From NCBI RefSeq assembly GCF_003076455.1, contig NZ_CP020918.1, positions 1,364,001 through 1,428,000 on the forward strand: a DNA stretch of 64,000 nucleotides. Reading direction: 5' to 3'. The position numbers and the translations under genes were made by a program. The notes beneath the pieces were generated by a model that saw only the letters and a list, made by a program, of their open reading frames with translations, did not search any database and was not told where the DNA came from. The DNA comes from Flavobacterium faecale (lineage in GTDB: Bacteria; Bacteroidota; Bacteroidia; Flavobacteriales; Flavobacteriaceae). Positions 8,423 to 16,550 of the stretch are shown in pieces. Numbering within the stretch: position 1 is the stretch's first letter; the number at the start of each line of letters is the position of its first letter.

Positions 8423-8500
8423 ATGAAAAATTTATTCGAAAAAATGTATGATTTCTTTACTCGTCTATTATTTGGAAACGAGCATATGACCCATTATTAA
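8423..8500 (+). CDS. Possible small ORF of 25 codons
   Basis: An ATG-initiated frame encodes a 25-residue amphipathic peptide (MKNLFEKMYDFFTRLLFGNE then HMTHY) ending in TAA, between the thioredoxin-like gene and a bidirectional terminator. Hydrophobic residues (L, F, M, Y) are spaced as in a membrane-binding helix. The 319-bp gap has no other gene. I have no homology evidence; chance occurrence is quite possible. Confidence 0.3.
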   Translation: MKNLFEKMYDFFTRLLFGNEHMTHY

Positions 8501-8550
8501 TCTTTCAATAGAATTTGATCGATTAAATAGCTTTAAAAGAATACAATGGT

Positions 8551-8585
8551 AAACACAGGTAAATTTATATTTACGCTGTGTTTTT
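8551..8585. terminator. Bidirectional terminator between convergent units
   Basis: A long stem (8551-8564 with 8569-8583, one bulged G) with a TTAT loop ends in TTTTT. On the minus strand the same stem closes the truB operon, 14 bp after the truB stop. Confidence 0.85.
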
Positions 8586-8598
8586 CCATTTATAGTGG

Positions 8599-9303
8599 TT
8601 AGGCTTTTTCTAAATTTTCTTCAAAAAAGGTAGGGTCAATGGCATTAATTACGTTGTAATCGCCAATCTTCGTTCTTCGCAAAGCAGTCAAATGCGATCC
8701 AGATTGCATTGCTTTTCCAAAATCATACGCAAGAGAGCGAATGTACGTTCCTTTGCTGCAAACAACTCTAAAATCAATTTCAGGTAGTGCAATTCGTGTG
8801 ATTTCAAATTCATGAATCACGGTTTTTCTAGAGGCAATTTCTACCGTTTCACCCGCGCGTGCATGTTCGTATAAGCGAACGCCATCTTTTTTGATTGCAG
8901 AGTAAATTGGTGGTACTTGATCTATTTCGCCCAAAAATCGCTTAACAGTCTCGTGAATTAATGCTTCGTCAATATGCGCTTTTGGGTATTCTTGGTCCAC
9001 TTCCGTTTCTAAGTCGTAGGATGGAGTGGTAGCGCCTATAAAAAACGTACCTGTATATTCTTTGGCTTGTCCTTGTATCTCCGAAATTCTTTTGGTGAAT
9101 TTACCCGTACATACTATCAATAAGCCTGTAGCCAAAGGATCTAATGTTCCTGCATGACCAATCTTAAATTTTTTTGGAAGTCCTGCTTTGTTGATTAAAG
9201 CATATTTCAATTTATTCACTGCCTGAAATGAGCTCCATGTCAATGGTTTGTCAATCAATAAAACTTGTCCGTTGAGGTAATCTTCGGTAGTTAATGCAAT
9301 CAT
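8599..9303 (-). CDS. truB: tRNA pseudouridine(55) synthase TruB
   Basis: 234 residues. TruB isomerises U55 in the T-loop of most tRNAs. The catalytic motif GHAGTLDPLATG is intact with the aspartate at D55. The downstream motifs YSAIKKDGVRLYEHAR and VVCSKGTYIRSLAYD are the conserved TruB family blocks. It is a short form, without an obvious C-terminal PUA domain. Its ATG overlaps the uppP stop by one base (TAATG), so it is translationally coupled as the last gene of the ftsX-DUF3098-uppP-truB unit. Confidence 0.97.
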   Translation of the reverse strand: MIALTTEDYLNGQVLLIDKPLTWSSFQAVNKLKYALINKAGLPKKFKIGHAGTLDPLATGLLIVCTGKFTKRISEIQGQAKEYTGTFFIGATTPSYDLETEVDQEYPKAHIDEALIHETVKRFLGEIDQVPPIYSAIKKDGVRLYEHARAGETVEIASRKTVIHEFEITRIALPEIDFRVVCSKGTYIRSLAYDFGKAMQSGSHLTALRRTKIGDYNVINAIDPTFFEENLEKA

Positions 9304-10121
9304 TATTTAGCAGTATAAAAGTAGATTAAAAGACCAATCCCAATGATAATTCTATACCAACCCCAGAATTTAAAACCATATTTAGTCAATACCGTTATAA
9401 AGGTCTTCACTGCAATTAATGCAACTACGAAGGCAATTACGTTTCCTAAAACAAATAACTGAATGTGATTGTCATCTTGCATAATCATTTCGTAACCCTT
9501 CATTTCGGTCGCAGTACCTTTTCCCCATGTTTTCACAAACACAGAATAAACAGTCACTGCCAACATGGTAGGAACCGCCAAGAAAAAAGAGAATTCAGCT
9601 GCTGCTCTTCTGCTTAAACCTTGCGTCATACCTCCAATGATTGAGGCTGCAGAACGGGATGTTCCTGGCATCATGGCAAGACATTGCCAAAAACCAATGG
9701 TTACCGCCGTTTTAATCGTAATGTCTTTTTCTTCAAGTATTACTGGGTTTTTGAACCAATTGTCAACAAACAAAAGGACCACACCTCCTAAGACTAATAC
9801 AGTGGATATAGCGATTTGATTGCCCAATACCGCCTCAATGGCATCATCAAAAAGATACCCTAATACCAATGCCGGAATTACAGCAGCGGTTAATTTTATG
9901 TAGATGTGTAAATCTTTAAAGTCAAAAAATTTCTTCCAATACAATACGACTACTGATAAGATGGCTCCAAACTGAATAGAAACCTGAAACATCTTTAAAA
10001 AATCACTTTCTTCCATTCCTAGCAATGAAGCTGTAAATCCCATATGGGCAGTGGAAGAGATTGGTAAATATTCTGTAAGTCCTTCTATTATCGCAATGAT
10101 AATGGCTTGTATTGTATTCAT
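9303..10121 (-). CDS. uppP: Undecaprenyl-diphosphatase UppP (BacA family)
   Basis: A 272-residue multi-pass membrane protein with the two family motifs: EGLTEYLPISSTAHM (13-27) and PGTSRSAAS (about 152-160). UppP dephosphorylates undecaprenyl pyrophosphate, recycling the lipid carrier for peptidoglycan and other envelope polymers. About eight hydrophobic segments are visible. Upstream lies the small DUF3098 membrane protein (35 bp gap); downstream, truB overlaps by one base. This order is typical of Flavobacteriaceae. Confidence 0.97.
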   Translation of the reverse strand: MNTIQAIIIAIIEGLTEYLPISSTAHMGFTASLLGMEESDFLKMFQVSIQFGAILSVVVLYWKKFFDFKDLHIYIKLTAAVIPALVLGYLFDDAIEAVLGNQIAISTVLVLGGVVLLFVDNWFKNPVILEEKDITIKTAVTIGFWQCLAMMPGTSRSAASIIGGMTQGLSRRAAAEFSFFLAVPTMLAVTVYSVFVKTWGKGTATEMKGYEMIMQDDNHIQLFVLGNVIAFVVALIAVKTFITVLTKYGFKFWGWYRIIIGIGLLIYFYTAK

Positions 10122-10156
10122 TAAAATTTTTTAAAGTATTGAATTATCGTCTAGCG

Positions 10157-10393
10157 TTATGCTTTCTTGTTGGTTTTTAGTATCGAATAAATGGTAATTC
10201 CAAAACCAATCAAAACCGTAGTTGGTGCCAAACGTATTCTTCTGAAGTTAAAAATTTCTTCATTAAAAACCGTTGGGTCATCACTACCACCACCAGACAT
10301 TAATATAAAGCCTACTGCAATCACAGCCAAACCAATTAATAGTATTTTGTAGTTGATACTTTCGAATAAAAATTCTTGTGTGTTCTCTTTCAT
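10157..10393 (-). CDS. DUF3098 family small membrane protein
   Basis: 78 residues with two predicted membrane helices (ILLIGLAVIAVGFILM and TVLIGFGITIYSIL) joined by a loop with GGGSDDPTVFNEEIFNFRRI, the recognisable DUF3098 core. The family is largely confined to Bacteroidota and usually sits between ftsX and uppP, as here. Its role is unknown; genomic linkage suggests envelope or division. Confidence 0.9.
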   Translation of the reverse strand: MKENTQEFLFESINYKILLIGLAVIAVGFILMSGGGSDDPTVFNEEIFNFRRIRLAPTTVLIGFGITIYSILKTNKKA

Positions 10394-10445
10394 GATATTT
10401 TTTTTACTTACTTAATTATGAAACCTTCAATAAGGTCTAACTAAA

Positions 10446-11321
10446 TTAATATAAATCGTCTGTTCTTAGGTTCAAGAAACGTTGTGTAGCAAAATGTGTA
10501 CTTATCCAAGTGATCAATATCCCCACACCCATTACGGCCGCAAATACAAGACCGATTAAGGTTTTGTTGGCTAATATTTCAAGTTCAGGAAAATTTGTTT
10601 CTACATAAAAAAGCATAATCATCAAGCCAATAATAGCAAGTGTTGCGCCCAAAATTCCGAGTCTTACACTGCGCATTACAAATGGTTTACGAATAAACGA
10701 TTTTGTAGCACCAACCATTTGCATGGTTTTGATGATAAATCTGTTCGAATATATCGATAAACGCAAAGAACTGTTAATCAACAAAACGGCGATAAAAGTC
10801 AAAAAGCAGCTAATGATCAAAATCCACATACTTACTTTTTTGATGTTGTCATTCACAAGGTTTACAAGTTGCTTGTCATAAACAATATCAGATATGTTTT
10901 CGTTTTCACGAAGTTGTTTTTCGATTTTAGCAATACTATCACGCTCTACATAAGCCGCTCTAAAATGGATGTCGTACGAGTTTTGCAACGGGTTTTCGCC
11001 CAAAAAGGTCAAGAAATCCTCACCAATAATATCGGTATGCTGCTTTGCTGCCTCGTCCTTAGTGACATATAAAGATGATTTTGCAAAAGGCGCCTTTTTC
11101 AATTCATCGCCAAATGTTTTTAATTCGGCATCTGTAGCTTCGTTTTTGAAAAATACAGTCATCGCGATTTTTTCTTTAAAATCATCAGCCAATTTTTGAG
11201 AATTGATGATGAAAAGGCCTAATGTTCCCAATAGAAACAAAACCAAAAAAATACTTAGGACAACTGAAAAATAGGACGAAATTAGCCTGCGTTTCTGAAA
11301 CTTATCAAATGAAGAACTCAT
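10446..11321 (-). CDS. ftsX: Cell division protein FtsX
   Basis: A 291-residue permease-like protein. A cytoplasmic N-terminus is followed by a first membrane helix (about 20-42), a periplasmic domain (about 45-165) and three further helices, the FtsX topology. The conserved segments SLRLSIYSNRFIIKTMQMVGATKSFIRKPF are clear. With FtsE (not in this window) it couples ATP hydrolysis at the divisome to activation of septal peptidoglycan hydrolases. It is the first gene of the minus-strand unit; its promoter region is shared divergently with leuS. Confidence 0.95.
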   Translation of the reverse strand: MSSSFDKFQKRRLISSYFSVVLSIFLVLFLLGTLGLFIINSQKLADDFKEKIAMTVFFKNEATDAELKTFGDELKKAPFAKSSLYVTKDEAAKQHTDIIGEDFLTFLGENPLQNSYDIHFRAAYVERDSIAKIEKQLRENENISDIVYDKQLVNLVNDNIKKVSMWILIISCFLTFIAVLLINSSLRLSIYSNRFIIKTMQMVGATKSFIRKPFVMRSVRLGILGATLAIIGLMIMLFYVETNFPELEILANKTLIGLVFAAVMGVGILITWISTHFATQRFLNLRTDDLY

Positions 11322-11390
11322 AGTGTTTTTTAATTATGGCGTAAAAATAATAAAGTATTTCTTTATTTGAAGTTAATAACGTTCAAAGTT

Positions 11391-11419
11391 TTGACTTTCG
11401 TACAATAAACGTAAATTTG
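11391..11419 (+). promoter_or_regulatory. leuS promoter (TTG-N18-TAAATTTG)
   Basis: TTG at 11391-11393, an 18-bp spacer and TAAATTTG at 11412-11419 match the Flavobacterium/Bacteroides housekeeping consensus in both elements and spacing. The predicted leader to the leuS ATG is about 55 nt. This is the best promoter match in the window. Confidence 0.75.
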
Positions 11420-11481
11420 CTGCTTTATAATTTAGCAAAACCTAGATACGTAGTGTCTTTGTACCTTAGAAACTCACTGTG

Positions 11482-14400
11482 ATGAAATACAATCCGAACG
11501 AAATTGAAGCCAAATGGCAAAAATACTGGGCAGACAATAAAACTTTTGCTGCCTTAAACACCTCAAGCAAGCCCAAACATTATGTTTTAGACATGTTTCC
11601 TTACCCATCTGGAGCAGGACTGCATGTTGGGCATCCGTTAGGGTATATTGCATCAGATGTGTATGCTAGGTTCAAACGTCACCAAGGTTTTAATGTGTTG
11701 CACCCAATGGGGTATGACAGTTTTGGATTGCCAGCAGAGCAATATGCCATTCAAACAGGTCAACGTCCAGAAGATACTACGAGAGTAAACATCGATGGTG
11801 GTTTTGATAAAGAGGGTAATAAAATCGCAGGATATAGAAAACAATTGGATGCTATTGGGTTTTCATTTGACTGGGATCGAGAGGTTCGTACTTCCAATCC
11901 TGATTATTACAAACATTCGCAATGGATATTCATTCAGTTATTCAATTCATGGTACAATAAAAATAGTGATAAAGCAGAGGATATTTCGACCCTAATCACT
12001 CATTTTTCATCAGAAGGAAATGCAAATGTGGATGCGGTTTGCGATGATCATATTGTGGTTTTTACAGCTGCTGAATGGAACGCTTTCGCGAAAGAGAAGC
12101 AAGAAAAGATTCTTTTGCAATATCGAATGACCTATTTGGCAGAGACCGAAGTGAACTGGTGCCCAGGATTAGGAACTGTTTTGGCCAATGATGAAATTAT
12201 CAACGGCGTATCTGAACGCGGCGGTTATCCTGTAGTTCGAAAAAAAATGACACAATGGAGCATGCGTATATCTGCCTATGCAGAGCGCTTGTTGCAAGGA
12301 TTAAATACAATAGACTGGAGCGAAAGCATCAAAGAAAGTCAGCGCAATTGGATTGGAAAAAGTGTTGGTGCGATGGTTAAGTTCCCCATCCTATCCTTCC
12401 CCGAAGGGGAAGAGAACTTGGGGTCTGAAAATACTTTGGGTTATATGACAGGTGGAAATAATTCTCATTTACTGTTGGAAAAAGCAAAAGAAATGAGAAA
12501 TAATCCAACCGAAGCCGAAAAGACATTATGGTTGAGTTTAAAATCAAAAGCATTAGATTATAAATTTAGACAACAGCACTTAATTGCAGATTATATTGTA
12601 GACTTTGTTTGTTTGTCAAAAAAATTAGTGATAGAAGTTGATGGAAGTATTCACGATAGCCAAGTAGAAGCAGATGAGGAAAGAACCAAGGTTCTTAACG
12701 AAAAAGGATTTAAAGTAATTCGTTTTAAAAACGAAGAAATACTTAGAAATCTGCCGGGTGTTCTCGATACAATAACAATAGAATTAGACAATATAGCTGT
12801 TTCTACTGACGCTTCTATTGGAGTTCCCCCTTCGGGGGTTAGGGGGATTACAGTCTTCACAACACGTCCTGATACTATTTTTGGAGTGACGTTCATGACC
12901 TTAGCGCCAGAGCACGAATTGGTAGCACAGATTACTACTGAAGCTCAAAAAGAAGCAGTAGCTGCTTATGTGGAGAAAACAGCTAAACGTTCTGAGAGAG
13001 AACGTATGGCCGATGTAAAAACAATTTCGGGTGTGTTTACTGGTGCGTATGCAGAACATCCTTTTTCCAAAGATCCGATTCCGGTTTGGATTGGGGATTA
13101 TGTATTGGCTGGATATGGTACTGGTGCTGTAATGGCGGTTCCTTGTGGTGATGAGCGTGATTATGCTTTTGCTAATTTCTTTAAAGGTCAAGAAGGAATG
13201 CCTTTGATTAAAAATATTTTCGATAAAGATATTTCTGAAGCAGCCTTTGGTTCGAAAGACGGATTTCAATTAGTAGATTCCGATTTCTTGAATGGATTAG
13301 GATATAAAGAAGGAACCAAAAAAGCAATTGAAGCTTTAGAAAAACTAAATCAAGGTTTCGGGAAAATAAATTATCGTTTGCGTGACGCTGTTTTTTCTCG
13401 TCAGAGATATTGGGGAGAGCCGTTTCCGGTATATTACGTTAATGGTTTGCCGCAAATGATTGATGCACAGTATTTACCAATCATTTTACCTGAAGTAGAG
13501 AAATATTTGCCAACCGAAGACGGATTGCCACCATTAGGTAACGCAGCTGTTTGGGCTTGGGATACTACTATCAATAAAGTAGTTAATACTGACTTGGTTG
13601 ATAATACAACAATTTTTCCTTTGGAATTGAATACGATGCCAGGATGGGCGGGTAGTTCATTCTACTGGATGCGTTACATGGATGCGCATAACGAAAACGA
13701 ATTTGCAAGCAAAGAAGCGCTGGCGTATTGGGAATCGGTAGATTTATACATTGGTGGTAGCGAACACGCAACGGGTCACTTATTGTACTCGCGTTTCTGG
13801 AACAAATTCTTAAAAGACAAAGGATACGCACCAACCGAAGAACCATTCAAGAAATTGATTAATCAGGGAATGATTTTGGGGACAAGTGCTTTTGTGTATC
13901 GTTTGGAAGGAACAAATTCATTTGTTTCAAAGAACAAAATTGATGGACAAAATGTGCAGCCAATTCACGTTGATGTTTCAATGGTTAATTCATCTGATGA
14001 ATTAGATGTTGAAAAATTTAAAGCTTGGAGGGAAGAATATAAAGATGCCGAATTTATCTTAGATGAAAACGGTAAATACATAGTAGGTCGCGAAGTCGAA
14101 AAAATGTCTAAGTCGAAATACAATGTAGTAACGCCAGATGATATTTGTACTGAATACGGAGCAGATACTTTACGTTTGTACGAAATGTTTTTAGGACCAT
14201 TGGAACAAGCCAAACCTTGGAATACAGCTGGTATATCAGGTGTTTTTGGTTTCCTGAAAAAGTTATGGCGTTTGTATTATGAAGAAGATACAATGGTCGT
14301 GACTGATGAAGAGCCAACCAAAGACAATCTTAAAACACTACACAAAACCATCAAAAAAGTGGCAGATGATATTGAAAATTTCTCTTTCAATACTTCCGTT

Positions 14401-14781
14401 TCACAATTTATGATTTGTGTAAATGAATTGTCGACTCAAAAATGTCATTCTCGTGCAATACTTGAGCCATTGGCTATCGTAATTTCGCCTTATGCACCGC
14501 ACATTGCTGAAGAATTATGGTCATTACTAGGGAATAAAGGTTCGATTGCTACGGTTCCTTTTCCGGTATTCGAAGAAAAACACTTAGTAGAGTCAGAAAA
14601 AGAATATCCGGTCTCTTTCAACGGAAAAATGCGTTTTACATTGACTTTGCCTTTGGATTTAACCAAAGATCAAATTCAAGAAATCGTATTGGCAGACGAA
14701 AGAACTATCAAACAATTGGATGGAAAAACGCCAAATAAAATAATTATTGTTCCAGGGAAAATCATTAACCTAGTGGGATAA
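11482..14781 (+). CDS. leuS: Leucyl-tRNA synthetase with in-frame DUF559 insertion
   Basis: A 1,099-residue class I synthetase charging tRNA-Leu. The HIGH motif is H48-V-G-H51 and KMSKS is at K874-S878. The CP1 editing region carries the threonine-rich ITVFTTRPDTIFGVT motif, and the anticodon-binding and C-terminal domains follow. Family members in this group are, to my knowledge, about 940-950 residues. The excess is one block at about residues 302-455, between SVGAMVKF and ITVFTTRPDT, encoding a DUF559 nuclease-like domain. The reading frame is open throughout. The start is ATG 11482; a GTG immediately before it is also in frame. Both aminoacylation motifs are intact, so the gene is likely functional, but the effect on editing is unknown. 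Confidence 0.95.
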   Translation: MKYNPNEIEAKWQKYWADNKTFAALNTSSKPKHYVLDMFPYPSGAGLHVGHPLGYIASDVYARFKRHQGFNVLHPMGYDSFGLPAEQYAIQTGQRPEDTTRVNIDGGFDKEGNKIAGYRKQLDAIGFSFDWDREVRTSNPDYYKHSQWIFIQLFNSWYNKNSDKAEDISTLITHFSSEGNANVDAVCDDHIVVFTAAEWNAFAKEKQEKILLQYRMTYLAETEVNWCPGLGTVLANDEIINGVSERGGYPVVRKKMTQWSMRISAYAERLLQGLNTIDWSESIKESQRNWIGKSVGAMVKFPILSFPEGEENLGSENTLGYMTGGNNSHLLLEKAKEMRNNPTEAEKTLWLSLKSKALDYKFRQQHLIADYIVDFVCLSKKLVIEVDGSIHDSQVEADEERTKVLNEKGFKVIRFKNEEILRNLPGVLDTITIELDNIAVSTDASIGVPPSGVRGITVFTTRPDTIFGVTFMTLAPEHELVAQITTEAQKEAVAAYVEKTAKRSERERMADVKTISGVFTGAYAEHPFSKDPIPVWIGDYVLAGYGTGAVMAVPCGDERDYAFANFFKGQEGMPLIKNIFDKDISEAAFGSKDGFQLVDSDFLNGLGYKEGTKKAIEALEKLNQGFGKINYRLRDAVFSRQRYWGEPFPVYYVNGLPQMIDAQYLPIILPEVEKYLPTEDGLPPLGNAAVWAWDTTINKVVNTDLVDNTTIFPLELNTMPGWAGSSFYWMRYMDAHNENEFASKEALAYWESVDLYIGGSEHATGHLLYSRFWNKFLKDKGYAPTEEPFKKLINQGMILGTSAFVYRLEGTNSFVSKNKIDGQNVQPIHVDVSMVNSSDELDVEKFKAWREEYKDAEFILDENGKYIVGREVEKMSKSKYNVVTPDDICTEYGADTLRLYEMFLGPLEQAKPWNTAGISGVFGFLKKLWRLYYEEDTMVVTDEEPTKDNLKTLHKTIKKVADDIENFSFNTSVSQFMICVNELSTQKCHSRAILEPLAIVISPYAPHIAEELWSLLGNKGSIATVPFPVFEEKHLVESEKEYPVSFNGKMRFTLTLPLDLTKDQIQEIVLADERTIKQLDGKTPNKIIIVPGKIINLVG
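12385..12846 (+). other. DUF559 (Vsr-like endonuclease) module inserted in the leuS editing domain
   Basis: A 462-bp (154-codon) segment is foreign to LeuS. Residues about 324-437 match the DUF559 pattern: EMRNNPTEAEKTLWLSLK, FRQQHLIADYIVDFVC, LVIEVDGSIHD, then a D..R...L...GFKVIRF ending. The putative PD-(D/E)xK residues D374, E385 and D387, and also H391, are present. The module is bounded by GC-rich palindromes in inverted orientation. An in-frame ATG exists at 12445, but there is no stop before the end of leuS. No intein splice residues are seen, so it should stay in the protein. Confidence 0.85.
12388..12414. repeat. Left GC-rich palindromic repeat flanking the DUF559 module
   Basis: Core CCCCGAAGGGG at 12399-12409 is self-complementary around GA. 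It begins with ATCC and shares the 11-bp core with the reverse complement of the right-hand copy, so the two copies are imperfect inverted repeats. Confidence 0.7.
12823..12849. repeat. Right GC-rich palindromic repeat flanking the DUF559 module
   Basis: A 27-bp element of the form GTTCCCCCTTCGGGGG followed by TTAGGGGGATT. It matches the minus-strand copy at 23221-23247 at 24 of 27 bases. It is translated here as VPPSGVRGI. Confidence 0.8.
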
Positions 14782-14808
14782 TAAAGTTAAAACAAATATT
14801 TTAGATTA

Positions 14809-14859
14809 AAATCCAAAGCGTTTTAGGTAATACTATAAACGGTTTGGATTTTTTTTTGT
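14809..14859 (+). terminator. leuS terminator
   Basis: The arm AATCCAAAGCGTTT pairs with AAACGGTTTGGATT with one mismatch, followed by a run of T's, 28 bp after the leuS stop. Confidence 0.85.
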
Positions 14860-14915
14860 TCGAAATCGACTCTTAAATTTGATCTTGTATGTTGACTTTT
14901 CAAACAGTATCATAA

Positions 14916-14930
14916 ATGTCAAATTGACAT
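14916..14930. promoter_or_regulatory. ATGTCAA-A-TTGACAT inverted repeat
   Basis: Perfect 7-bp arms around one base, 63 bp before the YugP-like peptidase start. The size and symmetry suit a dimeric regulator's operator. No regulator can be named. Confidence 0.35.
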
Positions 14931-14993
14931 CTTATTATTTTGGTTCAGAATTTGTTGTATGTTTATAACAAGAAAACAATAAAACATAAAATT

Positions 14994-15683
14994 ATGGGAA
15001 TGGGATATATGATACTTGCTGGTATAATTATGCTAGCGAGTTGGTTGGTCAGTTCAAGACTGAAAAGCAAATTCGAATTTTATTCAAAATTACATTTGCA
15101 GAACAATATGAGTGGTGCTGAGATTGCTCAAAAAATGCTTTCGGATAACGGTATTTATGATGTACGCGTAATTTCGACACCAGGGCAATTAACAGATCAC
15201 TACAATCCGACGGATAAAACGGTAAATTTAAGTGAGTCGGTTTACAACCAACGCAATGCTGCCGCTGCAGCAGTCGCGGCTCACGAGTGTGGACATGCTG
15301 TGCAACATGCAGTTGGGTACAATATGCTACAAATGCGATCAAAATTGGTTCCTTTTGTGAGTGTTGCTTCCAAGTACATGCAATGGGTGTTGTTGGGTGG
15401 TATTTTGATGTTACGTACTTTTCCTCAATTATTATTGATAGGTATCGTATTGTTTGCTGCAACAACTATTTTTTCAATCGTAACCTTGCCGGTGGAATAT
15501 GATGCGAGTAACAGAGCATTAGCGTGGTTAAAGAACAAAAATATGCTCAACCCTGCTGAATACGCCGGTGCCGAAGATTCCTTGAAATGGGCAGCACGTA
15601 CTTATTTGGTAGCAGCATTGGGGTCTATTGCTACGCTTTTGTACTATGTCAATATATACATGGGTAACAGCCGCCGAGATTAA
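14994..15683 (+). CDS. YugP-type neutral zinc metallopeptidase (membrane)
   Basis: 229 residues. The N-terminal membrane helix MGYMILAGIIMLASWLV is followed by a cytosolic or peripheral domain with the zinc motif HECGHAVQHA (about residues 98-107), then further hydrophobic segments and the VEYDASNRALAWL block, which carries a conserved acidic residue. This is the Zn_peptidase_2/YugP family pattern. Substrates are unknown. I use ATG 14994 (MGMGYMILAG); the frame extends upstream only to a TTG at 14940 whose extra residues do not look like the family. A short palindrome lies upstream. It is monocistronic with a terminator shared with hemD. Confidence 0.88.
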   Translation: MGMGYMILAGIIMLASWLVSSRLKSKFEFYSKLHLQNNMSGAEIAQKMLSDNGIYDVRVISTPGQLTDHYNPTDKTVNLSESVYNQRNAAAAAVAAHECGHAVQHAVGYNMLQMRSKLVPFVSVASKYMQWVLLGGILMLRTFPQLLLIGIVLFAATTIFSIVTLPVEYDASNRALAWLKNKNMLNPAEYAGAEDSLKWAARTYLVAALGSIATLLYYVNIYMGNSRRD

Positions 15684-15729
15684 TTAGCATCAGATTTGTT
15701 TTGATTTATTCGAAAACAATAAGCATAAA

Positions 15730-15766
15730 AAATGCCCCAAATAGTTTTGAACTCTTTGGGGCATTT
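15730..15766. terminator. Bidirectional terminator, YugP-like gene / hemD
   Basis: A perfect 12-bp stem AAATGCCCCAAA (15730-15741) pairs with 15755-15766, with A/T runs on both sides, between convergent genes. Confidence 0.9.
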
Positions 15767-15787
15767 GTTTTATAAAGGCTAAAGTAA

Positions 15788-16537
15788 TTATTTTACTTTG
15801 TTTACTTCATTGATGTATTTTTCGATAGCCATTGTCATAGAAGGTGTTCCTGGTGTTGGTGCAAGAATATCAATTCTTAAACCGTTGTCAAGTGCTTCTT
15901 TTTGCGTTGTGCTTCCAAAAACAGCAATACGAGTATCGTTTTGTTTGAAGTCAGGAAAGTTTTTGAACAATGATTTGATTCCAGTTGGACTGAAAAAAGC
16001 CAAAACATCATAATAAACATCTGCTAAATCAGATAAATCACTCATTACTGTTTTGTAAAAAATAGCAGGAGTCCAATCTACTTTAAGACTATTCAAAGTC
16101 GTCGGTGCATCAGCATTCAATTGGTCAGAAGCAGGCAACAAGAATTTTTCGTCTTTATACTTTTTGATTAATGGAGATAAATCTGCAAAATCTTTGGCTC
16201 CAACATAAATTTTACGTTTTCTGTACACTACGTATTTTTGTAGATAGAAAGCTACTGCTTCCGATTGACAAAAATATTTTAAACCTTCGGGAACTTTAAA
16301 ACGCATTTCTTCAGCTACTCTAAAGAAATGATCTACAGCGTTACGACTCGTTAAAATAATGGCAGTAAAATTGTTAAGATCGATTTTTTGCAATCGGATC
16401 TCTTTAGCGCTAACTCCCTCGATGTGGATAAAAGGCCTGAAATCAATTTTAATTTTATGCTTTTGTTGCAATTCAAAGTAAGGAGAATTTTCAACTTTAG
16501 GCTCAGGTTGTGATACCAAGATAGTTTTCACTTTCAT
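15788..16537 (-). CDS. hemD: Uroporphyrinogen-III synthase HemD
   Basis: 249 residues. HemD cyclises hydroxymethylbilane with inversion of ring D in haem and sirohaem synthesis. The sequence shows the two-lobed family pattern: TILVSQPEP at the start, IILTSRNAVDHFF in the first lobe, KFLLPASDQLN at the hinge, YDVLAFFSPTGIKSLF and IAVFGSTTQKEA in the second. HemD sequences diverge widely, but these blocks and the DUF4271 neighbour are typical of Bacteroidota. It starts 13 bp after the DUF4271 stop, so the two form an operon. Confidence 0.9.
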   Translation of the reverse strand: MKVKTILVSQPEPKVENSPYFELQQKHKIKIDFRPFIHIEGVSAKEIRLQKIDLNNFTAIILTSRNAVDHFFRVAEEMRFKVPEGLKYFCQSEAVAFYLQKYVVYRKRKIYVGAKDFADLSPLIKKYKDEKFLLPASDQLNADAPTTLNSLKVDWTPAIFYKTVMSDLSDLADVYYDVLAFFSPTGIKSLFKNFPDFKQNDTRIAVFGSTTQKEALDNGLRIDILAPTPGTPSMTMAIEKYINEVNKVK

Positions 16538-16550
16538 ATTTTAACAGTTT

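Noticed and set aside
12385..12846. Intein in leuS
   Set aside because: No Cys/Ser at the N-junction and no His-Asn at the C-junction; the nuclease is DUF559, not a LAGLIDADG/splicing fusion.
13583..14317. Minus-strand ORFs opposite leuS
   Set aside because: They lie wholly inside conserved leuS coding sequence and look like antisense shadows.
14940..14993. Upstream start for the YugP-like peptidase
   Set aside because: TTG start with non-family residues; ATG 14994 gives the usual membrane-helix N-terminus.
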